The notes under the pieces are model-generated. The model did not search any database and was not told the DNA's origin. It saw only the letters and a program-made list of their open reading frames with translations. This document shows positions 36,779-49,189 of a stretch of DNA of 64,000 bases, piece by piece. The stretch is taken from contig CM062816.1 in assembly GCA_031772625.1 (NCBI GenBank), positions 632,369,269 to 632,433,268 on the forward strand. The letters are read 5' to 3'. The DNA comes from Pinus tabuliformis. Taxonomy: Eukaryota; Streptophyta; Pinopsida; Pinales; Pinaceae. The translations under genes and the position numbers were made by a program. Positions within the stretch are counted from its first letter, which is position 1. The number at the start of each line of letters is the position of its first letter.

Positions 36779-36790
36779 TGGTATCAGAAC
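36779..36790 (+). other. Copia-E primer-binding site (initiator tRNA-Met)
   Basis: tggtatcagaac starts at the first base after the LTR and matches the initiator tRNA-Met complement except near its far end. Confidence 0.88.
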
Positions 36791-38030
36791 TAGTGCCATT
36801 TTGGCCTCCACCTACTTTGTAATTCCCTTCTTTCATTTCTTCAAAAGTTTGTTAGTTTGTCCTACATTTTTCTGCCAATTTTTGTAACCTCCCACACTCC
36901 TCTAACGTAGTCCAAATATGCTGCTTTACTACGCTTCTCTCTCCAGGTTGCTGGCCTCCATACACTGCTCTCTCCACGTCGTTGGTCTCCATATCCCTCT
37001 CAATACACTACGTTTGGCATTGCTCACAACAATATGCATTGCCAGACCTCCGCTGCTCCATACGGATTGGTAATACACCCATTACCTCCCATTCTGTTTG
37101 GTGTTCCTTCCTCAATATGCCAATAGGATGGAAAAAAGAAGGGTTGAAAGGCGAACCCATCTGATAGAACGAATCAAAGATTTCCATCATTATCATCATC
37201 GACAATCTTCTCCATGATCATATTCATAACATGAACTATTTCCCAGCACAAATATCCACATTTAAGTTTGAATATCCTTGTGTCTCGTTTTAGGCATGGG
37301 AAGCCATGCTAGTCCTGATTCAAATTTTCTTAGCTATAGCTTCTGATCTAGTATTACATCAATTCAAATGCATTGGATTAGGATATGTGCCTTCGGTTTG
37401 CAAGAGAATGGTTTCTTCAATTATTAGCACCATTTTTTAGATTTCCAGGCTCTAATTTGTACAACACCATTAGTTTCAATGCCATATCTGACTATCTGGT
37501 CAAGCCACAATGCCATCTCTTCATCTATTTTCAATGAAAAACCTCTGAATGGTTTCTCCCAGTCGATTTTATGCTAGAGCTCATGACACTTGTGGAAGAG
37601 TTGCTAAACAGAATCTCTGAGGAGGATTTGCGAGACATAGCGGCAGGTATGAAACCTTTGCACAACAAAGCCTCACCTATGGAGATTTTGGGACAATGAG
37701 AAATTGTGCATTAAACATTTTTTGAAGACTGTGTATGCATGTTCTGAATTCTTTTTATTTGGTGCATTGGATTTTGTTTGCATTGGCTCAGAAATATGTA
37801 TGGTATCCATGGTGCATGTATTGAGAAAAGATGTAATTAAAAAAAAATCAGTTGAAATCTTTTATATGTTGATCCATATGTGATCGATATAATGGGCATA
37901 TAATATATGAAGTGCACAACAAAAGTATTTTTTCTATCAACAAAATTATTTTTTTAGCAGCAAAATTTTTTGTTTCTCCACAAAAGCACATTATTGCTAG
38001 CAGAAGTATTTTTACAGCACTCAAATTTTA
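36791..38030 (+). other. Copia-E leader, non-coding
   Basis: About 1.2 kb separates the primer site from gag, long for Copia. I find no recognisable protein in it; the 60-residue frames on each strand near 37000-37200 are not convincing. Confidence 0.55.
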
Positions 38031-38032
38031 CA

Positions 38033-38930
38033 ATGCACTCCATCATATCCATTATGGGAATAGTTCTCACTCGCAAGGAGAAGTATCCTGAGTGGTACTA
38101 GATGATAAAACACACCCTTATTTTCAATGAGTTGTGGAAAGGAGTGTGCGTTGGAGATGTAGACAAAGAGCCAAAACAACCTACCTCAAATAAAGAGTTC
38201 GCCATTTGGGAAAATGAGAACAACAAAGCCTATGCATTAACCGTAGCATCTGCAAGTGAAGAGGTGAGTCACCATATTTTTCCATTTTCAACTGCTTTCG
38301 AAGCCTTTCAAACGCTGAAAGAACTCTATGACTCACATTTTGCACTTGAAGTTGTCTAACTAATGATTAAACTCTCCACTCTTGAATTACAGAATAATGA
38401 TCCTCTTTCTCTTGCATCTAAAGTAAAATCTATAATGCATGATATCAAAGCCACTAAGGTTGAATTGGATATTCCTCTTATCGCTTTTCTCAAGGCACTT
38501 TATCCTACTTACTCCAATTATCTTGAGTCATTTCAAACAAATGGAAAGGTCAAAGATATTACCTTTGACTCTCTTGTAAAAAAAATTGTTGAAAGAGAGA
38601 AAGATTTTGGAAAGAAGATGGCCCCTGAATCTTGTGAAGAGGCTATGTGCCTTGCTCATAAAAAAAATAATCTTGCTCAAGATTTTCCAGAGGATGAGGT
38701 GGTTGAAGAGGAAGAGGAAGAGGAAGATATTTCAGAGGCAGGGGGGGCAGACACTCTCAAGGAGAAAAGTCAGATTTGCACTGCATACGCTACAAAAGAA
38801 ATGGATCACATGATGCATCTACATGAAAGTTACCTTGGGAAAAAACTTGAGCAGCAAAGAAACCAACCCAAAGCTAAAACTAATGACACAGACAAACGTA
38901 AAGCACCTGAATCTGCTCATTGTATTGTGG
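38033..38930 (+). pseudogene. Copia-E gag region
   Basis: From an ATG at 38033 the translation shows LTRKEYPEWY, KHTLIFNELWKGV and ENNKAYALTVASASEEV, then LKELYDSHF and LKALYPTYSNYLESFQT, the UBN2-type gag of Copia elements. A Glu-rich run near 38700-38740 and a Lys-rich tail follow. No clear CCHC knuckle is seen. Confidence 0.72.
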
Positions 38931-38984
38931 CACACTGTAATATCAAAGTAAATGAAGATTTATTTAATGCTTCACTTGATTCTT

Positions 38985-40100
38985 GGAAAATTGATTGGTT
39001 GCTTGATTCAGGAGCAACTTGCCACATGACTCATAGAAAATATTTTTTTGAAGAATTTACTAACAATGTCGTTGGAGTAGTATGCTTTGCAGACCAACCA
39101 AAAATCAAGCCATCAGGCACAATCAGGCTCAAATTGCCTAGTCTTCTAGACTTTATTTTGCATCATGTTCTATATCTACCACAACTGAAGAGAAACTTGT
39201 TGTCCTTGGTCCACATCCACCAGCAAGGTCACCCCATTCATATTTCTGATGGCAAGCTTGAGGTGAGAAAAGCAGTTGACCACTCACTTGTCATGAGGGG
39301 AATAGAAGAAGAAAGGCTTCTCAAACTGCAAGGTACCTTTGCTCGTGCACAAAATTTCTCATACAATTCTCGTTATGAATAAGGTAAACTTCCATCAAGT
39401 TTATTATGGCATGCTATATTTGGACATTTGAACTATGAGAGCCTCCCCTTGTTGAATAAAAATTGTGTTGTTGGTTTGCCTACAATTCCTAGGAAGGTTA
39501 AGCAATGTGATGTTTGCATTCTAGGAAAGCATAGCAAACAATATTTTCATGATTCACATTCAAGAGCACATAGAAAACATGAACTCATTCATTCATATTT
39601 ATGTCGTCTAATGCCTATTCCTTCTGCAAATGGAAATAAATATATGATGACATTTATTGATGACTACACCAGAATGTGTTTGGTTTATTTATTGAAGAAC
39701 AAATCTGATGTTTTTCAAACATTCAAGAACTTTCATAAATGGATTGAAAATTATGTAAAATCTCATATTGGCTCTATTCACATTGATAATGGAAAATAAT
39801 ACATTTCAAATGAAATTGAAAACTACCTCAAAAAATAAAACATCAAACAATTGTGCCTTATAATCCCCAACAGAATGGTGTAGCTGAAAGAATGAATAGG
39901 ACAATCTTAAATATGGTGCGCTCCATGATGTTTTTCAAAAATGTAAAGTTGATGTTTTTGGCTGATGCAGTTCTATGTGCTGTATATATAAAGAGTAGAT
40001 GTCTATCTAATTCTATTAGAAATAAGACTCCATATGAAATGTGGTATGGACACATTCCTTCGGTAAAGCATCTCAGGGTCTTTGGTTCCACCCGTTATGC
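38985..40100 (+). pseudogene. Copia-E protease and integrase region
   Basis: WLLDSGATCHMTHRKYFF near 39000 is the aspartic protease site. LLSLVHIHQQGHPI near 39200 and WHAIFGHLNYESL near 39410 are the GAG-pre-integrase part. CDVCILGKHSKQ and FIDDYTRMCLVYLLK (39630-39700) and QNGVAERMNRTILNMVRSM (39870-39930) are the zinc and core parts of integrase. Confidence 0.82.
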
Positions 40101-40679
40101 CTTGATACCAAAGGTACATAGAAACAAACTTGGTGCAAGAAGTCATGAGTGTATCTTCCTGGGGCATTCAAACACCTCCAAAGCATACCATCTCTATGAT
40201 GAAGTCAATAAAAAGTTTGTTGTATCTAGAGATGTAATCCTTCTTGAATCATCTAAAACTGACAATGTTGTTGAGTGGCAGCTTGATTGCTTGGATAGAT
40301 TTGCAAATACAAAATCATTTCAAGAATTTGATAATCAAAATCCACATCTTGAAGGGGGTATTCTTATACTAGATCAACATGTAGAATCGTCTTCTGAAGA
40401 ACTCTCTCCCCCGCATGAAACTCCAACAACGAATGATACTTTAAGTGATGTGATTGATAGAATTGTGAGACTCAATCTTGATTCAGTCCCAACTCAATCA
40501 ACAGAGCAGCCTGGACCATTTGATAAAGGTCCCCCAAAGTGGTTGATAAAGACACTTGAAAGTGTTCATCCTGATGAGGTTGGAAAGATAGGAACTATAA
40601 ATTCAAACTGGAAAAATGAAGGTGATGTAGATGACTCTGATTCACCTGTTGATATGGATGTTTCTTATGATTTTGAATT

Positions 40680-42225
40680 GAATTTGTCTAGATATTTCGA
40701 ACCAACTTCCTTCAAAGAAGTTTCTTCTCATGATGAATGGAAAGAAGCAATGCAAAAAGAGTATGATTCCCTGATAAATAATGGCACTTGGAAGCTGGTT
40801 GATCCTCCATTAGGAGCCAAACCAATTGGCTGCAAGTGGGTCTATAAGAACAAGTATAAAGATGATGGCTCACTTGACAAGCACAAAGCCATACTTGTGG
40901 CAAAAGGTTTTGCATACAAGGAAGGAGTCAATTATGAGGAGACATTTCCCTCACAACAAAATGGGCTACCATCTGGACACTCTTTGCCCTACTAGCTCAG
41001 AATGGTTGGAAAGTCCATCAAATGGATGTAAAACTTGCTTTCTTTAATGTAGATCTAAAAGATAATGTTTTTATGTCGCAGCCGAAAGGATTTGCTGTGA
41101 AAGGACATGAACATAAAGTATGCAAACTTATGAAATCCTTGTATGGCCTCAAACAATCACCGTGAGCCTGGTATGAAAAAATAACTGAGCATCTTCTGAA
41201 ACTCAATTTCAAACATTATGATCTTGATGATGCAACTTTATTTGTCAAGAAAGTTTCGAAAACGGTTGTATATATTGTAGTATATGTAGATGATATTTTG
41301 ATGACACGGAACAATAAAAGCTACATTGCATCCATAAAGAAGGAATCGAGGAAAGGTTTTGAAATGATTGATTTGGGCTATGTTCATTACTATCTTGGTA
41401 TTGAAGTAACTCAACATCTGAAGTCAATATTCTCAAAATAAGTACATTGGAGATCTGTTGAATAGGTTTGCCATGACAGAATGCAATCCGCTTACTACTC
41501 CAATGGAACAAAACTTAAAGCTCACATCCATTGAAGGAAAAGAATTTGAGGATGCAACAAAGTATAGACATCTTATAGGAAGTCTCAACTACTTATCTAC
41601 TACCAGACCAAACATTTCATTTGTTGCTGGAATCTTCTCCAGGTTTATGAAAAAGCCTTGTGAGGGACACTGGCCTGCTGCAAAAAGAGTTCTAAGGTAC
41701 TTGAAGGGTACTTAAGACTTTGGAATCAAGTATACACAGGTGGACGACTTTAGCTTGTTTGGATTCTCTTATTCAGACTTCGATGGAGACAAAGAAACTA
41801 GGGTATCTAATTCAGGATATGTTATGAGTCTTGGATCAGGAGCTATCTCCTAGAGATCACGTAAACAATCAATTCTAGCAGATTCCACAACAGAAGCAGA
41901 ATATGTGGCAGCAACTGAGGCAACAAAAGAAATTGTGTGGCTTAGGAAAATTCTTGAAGATTTGCATGTAAAACAAGTATAATCGACTCCACTCATGATT
42001 GACAATACCTCGACAATAAAGTTGGCCTAGAACCCGAAGGTCCATGATCAAACGAAGCACATCAACACTAAATATCATCTAATTCCACATCATGTTGAGG
42101 CCAAAACAATCCATCTCCACCATTGTTCCACTAATGAGCAAATTGCAGACATCTTCACCAAAGTGCTTGGAAGAGAAAAACTTGAATGATTCAGAACAAT
42201 GCTTGGCCTCACCAACATCCCTTCA
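40680..42225 (+). pseudogene. Copia-E reverse transcriptase and RNase H region
   Basis: Blocks in order: EWKEAMQKEYDSLINNGTW near 40740, GCKWVYKNKYK and DKHKAILVAKGF near 40830-40910, a QMDVKLAF-like palm block near 41020, SLYGLKQSP near 41140, VVYVDDILM (the YVDD catalytic block) near 41280, GSLNYLSTTRPNISF near 41580, RVLRYLKGT near 41700, and RNase H with STTEAEYVAATEATKE near 41885. Copia order is clear. Confidence 0.82.
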
Positions 42226-42228
42226 TAT

Positions 42229-42240
42229 TAAGGGGGGGAA
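42229..42240 (+). other. Copia-E polypurine tract
   Basis: taagggggggaa ends directly before the 3' LTR. Confidence 0.85.
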
Positions 42241-42418
42241 TGTTGACACCTAATCATTAGGATTCGGTGCATAAGTGTAACTGATGTAAATAAATAATAA
42301 TAAATATGAATAGTCACTGGGAGATGAAGTGAACAGTTTCTCCCTCATGTATATAATAAAAAACAACCTAAATGAATATGAATGATTTGTTTTTGAGGAG
42401 TTACTACCTGGTCTGACA
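42241..42418 (+). repeat. Copia-E 3' LTR
   Basis: 178 bp from tgttgacacc to gtctgaca, matching 36601-36778 without length change. Confidence 0.9.
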
Positions 42419-42423
42419 GAAAC
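42419..42423. repeat. Target-site duplication of Copia-E, right copy
   Basis: gaaac, identical to 36596-36600. Confidence 0.88.
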
Positions 42424-42537
42424 CAAGCAAACAAATGATCTAACATGCATGACTTGGAGCAAGGTGTAAGCTTCCTTCCCCAGGATGAGAGATCATTCCT
42501 ATGGTCAATAGTTGTTTTACTTTAGCACCTTTTATAG

Positions 42538-42556
42538 CCTCCCCAACGATGTAGAA
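42538..42556 (-). other. Gypsy-D primer-binding site, decayed (tRNA-Asp type)
   Basis: On the minus strand the text next to the LTR reads ctacatcgttggggaggc. It keeps the CGTTG and GGGAGG parts of the Athila-type site seen whole in Gypsy-G (tggcgccattgccgagga). The call rests on position as much as on match. Confidence 0.42.
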
Positions 42557-42560
42557 AAAA

Positions 42561-43451
42561 TGTTGGTGTCTGAGTATGAATCTTGCAATTCACTTAATCT
42601 ACATTTAATTGTAAACTTTGGGTTCTACCTCCCTTTCCAAGGCTATTATGCACTGCATGTGTAGGCCACAATTCCTTTATCCAACATTGATCATTAACTA
42701 TAAATTCATCAAAGTGTAACAACAAGAAAAAACATAACAAAAATAAGAGTAACAATAATAAGGACTCATGTTAGCACACTCATAAACATTCACAACAATA
42801 TTAAACTCACAGAAATAATCCTAACACACATCTAATCGGGCAACACCTAGTCAAGAGAGTGGGTTGAACCCCTTGTTAAGAGCTGTGGCAAGATCAACAA
42901 ATCACGATATGCTCTGAAGATCAAAATTTCATTAATTAAAGGAATATTACAATTCCACTACTACAAGCTCAAAGTTAGAGTATTTCTTCTGTTACCTTAA
43001 CGACTCTAAAGAATGACAACTTTTATATCCCTCGACTCTAATTTATACAAATTGTTAATAATATAGCTCTTAGAATCGTGAGACTGTATGCTTTTAATTA
43101 CATGGGGGTTTCTAGAGTGAAACAGAATGTGAAAGATAGCAATCTGTCAATCAAAAGATTAATTCATCGTTGCAGCCAACATCCGAGGATAGCTCTTCCA
43201 AATTTGATGGTACCATCTAGTGAGTCACGATCCTTGCCATCCTCCTTTTAAATCTGCAAAATTAACTGAATTAGCAAGTCACTTAGGTAATAATCCCCTA
43301 CAACTATGCTTCATTTAACAATAACCCATAAAGACATGATGAGAGGTATACCTATGCATTTCAAGCTATTGATTAACCAATATTCGCATGAAATGGATAA
43401 AAAAGGCAGGGTAAAAAGGTGAATAAAAGTATGCACATCTATACACCAACA
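42561..43451 (-). repeat. Gypsy-D 5' LTR (891 bp)
   Basis: It is bounded by a perfect 9-bp terminal inverted repeat, TGTTGGTGT at 42561 and ACACCAACA ending at 43451. On the minus strand a TATA-like ggatataaaag lies at 43020-43030, with AT-rich termination-like sequence near 42930. It adjoins the decayed primer site. No second LTR is in the window to confirm it. Confidence 0.55.
43020..43030 (-). promoter_or_regulatory. TATA box of the Gypsy-D LTR, putative
   Basis: ggatataaaag on the minus strand, about 420 bp inside the LTR from its upstream edge, the expected place for a U3 promoter. Confidence 0.4.
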
Positions 43452-45196
43452 CCTAGCACTCCCTGACATGCCCATTGAAGTACAATCCCTCGTCTTCTAA
43501 GGTGAAAGAGAAAGGTTTTGTCCCGATGGTGACAAATCATCTCCTCCTTTCAGCAACTATCTCGATTACCCCTACTATCTTGACGACTCTCGCTCTAGAC
43601 TTCGTTATGATTGTTTCTATGATCATTGATGGGGCTTCCATAGAGAATAGATATGATCAACCATAAATCCACTTATCCACTACTTGATGATGTTTCCCTT
43701 AGGTACTCTCTCTTCATTTGTTTCTTTATCTTCTTTTCTTAGCTGTATTTTGGATTTGGGGAAAGATTGGAATATGAAAAAACATGCACTCGATGTATAT
43801 ATGTTTTTGAAAGAAATTATGAGTTTTTGTGGCTAGGGTCATGTGGTAGATATCAACTTCTTCAATGAGTCCTAGAAATCACATTCCTTGCGTAGTTTAG
43901 TTCAAGAAAAAATTGAATCTAGTTTCCATTGCACCTAATAATTGGCCATGGTTAGCTTGATAGAAAAAAAGGTATTGTAGGAAAGTCTAGTTATGCATTT
44001 TTTATAGCATGATTAGATACATATATCAAATTCCATTTGTACATGTTTATGTAAGACTTTGATCGCAATGATAAAAATCTCTTGTAGTCAAAACTTAAAA
44101 AGTGTATTGTGATTAGTTAACCAAATATGGGAGTTTTATCATTTTGATAAAGGTCATCATTCTAACAATTAAAAGACAAAATATGAATATCCAAGATGAA
44201 TGTTGAATCCATAATTTGAAGATGTATATGAAGACACCATGTATTTTCATGACCCTAGAGAAATATGTAGGGAAAATTATTTAGTCTCACATACCATTAT
44301 CATTTTTTGATTATTGTAGCCTTGAAACGAAGCATTGTTTTATGTAGAGGAAATCCTTGGGTTTGCCTGATATGGCATGTTGTAGCTAAAACAAAAATAT
44401 AACAAGAAGTTGTATCTCCTCTTGTTGTTTATTGAAGAAAGGTTGTATCCCATTAAAAAGGAAAATAATCCTTTTATCTCAAAATTTTAATTAACTATAT
44501 CACTTTTTTGAAACCTTGACACCTTCGGTCCAATTCATGGTGATACGAAAATTTTTTCCTCCTATCGCCTACATTGAAACCCTTTTTTTACATAGTAATA
44601 GTTTTGATCTACCCCACTTTTAGGAAACCATGGATTCTTTTTTATTGACACCCAACAACTGAAAAACTGAAAAAAGTTTCTCTATCTTCACTACACCACA
44701 CTGGTATCGTGTTTGATTGTAGAGGACCCTACCAGAGTAGGAGCGCCAACTCTTTCTTAGTTTCCTCAATAGTGAATATGACACATATGCTCGCATCTAA
44801 ACACCCATATAACCAAGAAAGAAGGAGGAATATGATCTCTCTCCTACAAGTACTGCCATTGCTTACACTTCTATAGTTGTGGGTTCAACTAGGCTGGCTA
44901 GGTAGTTGAGGTCAATGTAATGTAATGAGCAAGGATGTATGGAATGGACCTGAGGCCTCACTATCCTTCATATAGTCAAAGGGCATATGCACATAATTTT
45001 TTTCTATGGTCGAGCGCTTCAAGGGAAGAGCTTCCTTTTAAATATGGTTCATGGAAAATTCCACAAGTCTAGTCATCGAATAATTTAAAATGAAAACTCC
45101 AAATTGTGCGTTTCCAAGGCCTTAAGGGATGGAACACAAGGTATGCATTCAATATGACTGTTTATTTGCACTTTTCTACATGCTTTTTGGGGATAC

Positions 45197-45232
45197 ATAC
45201 ACACACACACACACACACAGATATATATATAC
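45197..45232. repeat. (AC)n(AT)n compound microsatellite
   Basis: About 23 bases of alternating AC followed by about 13 bases of alternating AT. Confidence 0.9.
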
Positions 45233-47963
45233 ATCAGAGGAATTGTATTTTAGAATTTTATAATTTGGTTTTGATGGCCTCTGATTATCTATTACTGTTG
45301 ATGTTGGTATCTATTAAGGATGTTAGAATTTTTTTATCTGTTTGAAGGATGGTATAAGAATTAGGTCACACTGAGAGAATATTTATATTTGATGGGTTTC
45401 ACCACAAACATCAAATCTCTTTCCGCTTTTGTGCCAGATCTGAAGAGTATATACTATATATTCACCAAAATCATCATCCCTTTCAAAAATCATGCCACAC
45501 ATGATATGGAGAACTCCTAGGAAACAAAATCCTGGTGGATAAATTAATACTCTGTCCATATTCATTTAATTTTACTCTGTACCAAAACAAAAAAATATTA
45601 CATGTTGCATTTTTCTAATCAATCATACACTTCCATGGTAAATACAAAACAACGCTTGGTTAATTGTAATTACATTTGTACCAGACTTTGTTTTTCATTT
45701 TAATGGGCTTACCGAGCACTCAACAAGTCATATCTGTGTCTAATTGTAAGAAACTAGCAATTATTTATCAACATAACCACCACTATGGTTGTAGCCAGTG
45801 ATACACATAATTGTATCATTTGGTTAATCAATATAGAACACAATCCAACATAAAATTATTTATATTCATTAATATGTGGTGCAAGTATTAACACACCTAC
45901 AAATAGTAGAATCCACTCTACCCATGTACATAGGTACCAAGTGCCTACAAAACACATAGTTGGTATATATGGCTGCATGCACCTAAATTGTTTGCAAGTG
46001 AATGGGTAGACATCTTAGATGCATGTCTTTTGGTGAAATAAAATTGGCAATGGCCCATATAACGGTTTTACTAAAATCAAAATAACCAAACTTATATACA
46101 TTCACAAATAGGAATGATGCAAAATTTTCCCTGTAATCTGCTAAATACCCTAAGTGTTTTCTAGAGCATATGGGATACTTGTACCTCTTGGACAAATTCT
46201 CCTTAATAATGGTCTTTCTCCCCCATGAGTCACATTCAAATGAAAACTATCTCTCCTCACGTCCCTTGTGTTTCCTATGTTTGGCACAATTGTTTGATTA
46301 GGTTCAAACCCACCGGGGAAAGCAAAAACAAAAATGGAATTAAGGGGAACCTTTGTAACCATTAAAGGAAATAATTGATTCATATGCTATTGAATCGTGT
46401 GACCTAAACTGCATGTACATATTTAAGTTCTAACATATGGTCCTAGTTGTGGATGTGGGATTCTCTCAGGAACACACGATGACCTTAGAATCTTATTTCG
46501 TATATACATCCACACATAAATTCTCCATATTTTATAAATGCAATACCTTCTTCCTTTGTACATGACGACCATGAAAAACATGGATATATTGATATTGGGA
46601 TATTCCTAGGCTTCCAACTCTTTCATTTCTCATCTCAAAAGGAGTGACGACACCTCTTCTTCTGCTATGTAAGGAGGTATAATACAATTTTAATCCCTAT
46701 TGTGGAAGATTTGATGTAAGTACAACATGGGTGTGTTTAATCATTGAAAACATTATAACCATCGAGTTTGGTATGGTGCTGTAAAAAATTATAGAGTGAG
46801 AAGTCATTTCAATTCAGTAGGACATCAAGTGTAAAATTCCTTTTAATTCATCATGACAACAAGTGTAAAACTTACAATTCAATTCATGTTTTATGACCTG
46901 GATGTTCATTTGATGCAAAGTGATATTACTCTGATGTTGCTCAAATGTTCAAACAAAGTTTGGAGTAATCATAACCAACATAATCCAAAGATCAACCAAG
47001 CTTGTGTTATGAGGATTAACTCTCCCATGCATTCTCATTACTACCTCAGGATATTCATCTTGTTCAATAGGACTTGGATTTTCATCGTCCTTCTAAAGGA
47101 ATCTTATTTATAGGTTTGTGAGTATGTTAATTTTTTAGCCATTGAAAATTGTTGTACTTTAGTTCTTATTTTACTCATTAAATAACTCTTATTTTTCACT
47201 TGTCTATTATAAATTTTGGATTTTTTTGTTATTGTTCTTATACATATTTCCATGTTGCAATTGTGTTGACTAAAACCATATTTTATAAAATAAAAGTGTA
47301 ATTTCTAGATTTCATGTGTTTTAGAATTATCAAGAAGCTTTTGGACTTATTACGCCCTCTAGATTTAGCTATAGGGTCCTTTGAACTCATTACTTGGAAA
47401 TTGTATCCTAAATCACCCAAACACAAAATTTTGAATATCTATTCTTGAGTGAATTTTGTAGTAGAATAATTCAGGGGTATTTAACCTAACCTTCTAGGGT
47501 TATATCCCAGCATAGAATAGAAGGGGAATAGTTGTTAAATTGACAGTGGTGGCTAATCCCATTGTTGCTCTCAATATAGATTGCTTATATTGAGGCTTTG
47601 TAGTTTGCACTAAGGTGCTAGATTTTGCAGTAACAGAACCCACAACCAATGTGGTTGTGAAATGACATGTTCCAACCTTTTTTTGTATTCTAAGTACCAT
47701 GTTCTTTTATTTCTTCTCAATATAACTTTCATGACCTAGCTGTGTAGCCTCCCCTCTTCCATTTTCACAATTATTTTCCAATATAGAAACCATCTTCTTT
47801 GTGTTTCCATTTCTAGGAAATAATTTTTTCTCCTATTAGAATAATCCCGTTTCCATAGAAGACTTTATTCTAGAGAGAGAAGTTATTATATTTTGAAAGA
47901 AAGAGGGGAGACTTATATGAAAATAAATTATAATGTTCATCTACACAATATTATGTTATTGTG

Positions 47964-48055
47964 ATAGCACAAGGGGTTAGCTCCACCAATTCTGACTAAT
48001 TTTGTTGGGAATTTGGCTAGTTTTGTGCCAACAAGTGCATGGTTTGAATCCCGCT
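47964..48055 (+). repeat. tRNA-like SINE candidate
   Basis: tagcacaaggggttagctc resembles a polymerase III A box region, and ggtttgaatcc at 48041-48051 resembles a B box. The spacing of about 70 bases exceeds that of a tRNA but occurs in diverged tRNA-derived SINEs. I see no poly(A) or poly(T) end, no target duplication and no second copy. Confidence 0.25.
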
Positions 48056-48589
48056 ATGTGCAACACACTAATCTACAAGAAATTTTTTACTAAGGAGTCT
48101 ATCCACAAATTTGGGGAAGAATCCCTTCTGCTTTTCTACAAGGTTTTCCACAGAAAATTAAAATAGTATTTTATTACAATTTGAACATGAGATGCAACAT
48201 CTTTGAGTTGTTTCACAACCATCCCACAAATTAACTATAATCTCTACTAAGAGTAGTTGTTAGTGATTAAAAAAGAAATACATCCTAAAAAATCCATTAA
48301 CAAAAAAGAAACCAATCATGAGGCCTATATTAGGCCTTCATCATCATTCAGCTCTTTCCCACAAAGAATATACAGGGATATGTCATCTAGTAATGCTAAA
48401 TAATGAGCAATAAGCTAGTAAGTGATAGTATATGAAATTTTTCCAAATTGAAGATCTAATTGACTGATAGTACGTGACAATACAATGGAAACCATAGATC
48501 CTCGATTCTCCCTCAAATTATTAGTATCACGCATGGCATGAACAATTAAAGATATCCATTTTCTGATAAATCTTGGAAATATTATACAG

Positions 48590-48690
48590 TGTACAGGGCC
48601 TTGTAGTCCCCTTGAGAAACACAATGCCCTCTCACAAAAATTTCCAATACTACCACAGTAGATAAGTGCTTGTAGCCCGCTTAAGGAAGA
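48590..48690. repeat. Diverged tandem pair
   Basis: The stretches acagtgtacagggccttgta at about 48587 and cacagtagataagtgcttgt at about 48656 start two related units of about 65 bp. Each continues as gta-cccgctt/gtccccttgag. Confidence 0.45.
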
Positions 48691-49039
48691 AAAACAGGAA
48701 ACACAACCTCAATAAACACATGCCAAGATGAATGCATATCACATTGTTAAAAAAATTACATAATTTATGAGTTGGTAGATATAACTACCCAACAATTTGG
48801 TGATTAATCAATAATTACATGAAACCAATTTTCCATTTAAAATTACATGATAATAGTAAACATTCATCATAATAGCATATTTATTGGCTTGAAATTTAGT
48901 CATTTTAACAATTTCACCCAATTCTATTGAAATAAATAAAATCATAGAAAAAAATTCTCATTCATGGAATGTACCACATGGGAATAAGTAGTTGAAAAAG
49001 AACAATTCACAAAATGGCTAGACAAAATAAAAATTATAG

Positions 49040-49189
49040 AATCACCATGCATTACAATACAACTGATTTCATGATCCAAAATATTTTCATGATAGCCTCA
49101 ACGAGGAGACAGAAGATATACTTTTCCATCACTCCTTGCCATTTTTCCTAAGTATATATTCAAATTGGTGGTGCTTTTACACCCAAGAT
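49040..49189 (-). pseudogene. SAL1-like exon e
   Basis: After TTGACAG it reads ILGVKAPPI, then with a frame change SDGKVYLLSPR, GYHENILDHEI, matching SAL1 LGVKAPPVRI...GDGAIYLRFPHKGYREKIWDHVAG. The Trp of the conserved WDHVAG motif is lost (LDHEIS). The end is approximate. Confidence 0.78.

Larger units (their letters stand above)
36601..42418 (+). mobile_element. Copia-E: complete-length Ty1/Copia element with short LTRs
   Basis: Two 178-bp LTRs, a primer site, a purine tract and gaaac target duplications define a 5818-bp element on the plus strand. Order: leader of about 1.2 kb, gag, protease, integrase, reverse transcriptase, RNase H. By eye the LTRs differ at about 17 of 178 positions (near 90 percent identity). 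That is old under any plant rate, and older still at slow gymnosperm rates. The coding part has about eight to ten interruptions. It is inserted in the leader repeats of Gypsy-D. Confidence 0.92.
29750..43451 (-). mobile_element. Gypsy-D: Athila-like Ty3/Gypsy element with nested insertions
   Basis: The minus strand holds, right to left, a 5' LTR, a decayed primer site, leader repeats, gag, protease, reverse transcriptase, RNase H and integrase. Two younger insertions sit in it: a solo LTR (31346-32189) and the complete Copia-E (36601-42418). Removing them leaves about 7 kb. The gag style (LPNFHSLTSEHLDTFLFEFD) and integrase match those of Gypsy-G, so the two are related families. No 3' LTR is seen: the coding end near 29835 is followed by a few dozen bases and then the TA tract. 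The coding part has more than ten interruptions. Confidence 0.75.
43452..49035. other. Intergenic DNA, no gene recognised
   Basis: Mostly AT-rich. Minus-strand frames of 60-79 residues at 45383-45565, 45983-46195 and 46150-46383 have a protein-like composition, but I cannot assign them and they do not join into an obvious gene. A microsatellite, a tRNA-like repeat and a small duplication are listed separately. Confidence 0.45.

Noticed and set aside
36982-37205. Overlapping 60-65 residue frames in the Copia-E leader
   Set aside because: Short, on opposite strands, and without any recognised domain.
46150-46383. 77-residue minus-strand frame as a host exon
   Set aside because: Composition is protein-like, but I find no family match and no consistent splice sites with neighbouring frames.
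48415-48690. C-terminal SAL1 exon
   Set aside because: A stretch near 48600 has a weak likeness to the SAL1 segment around FSKGKYLDLDTG, but a near-copy stands next to it, so a local duplication explains it better.
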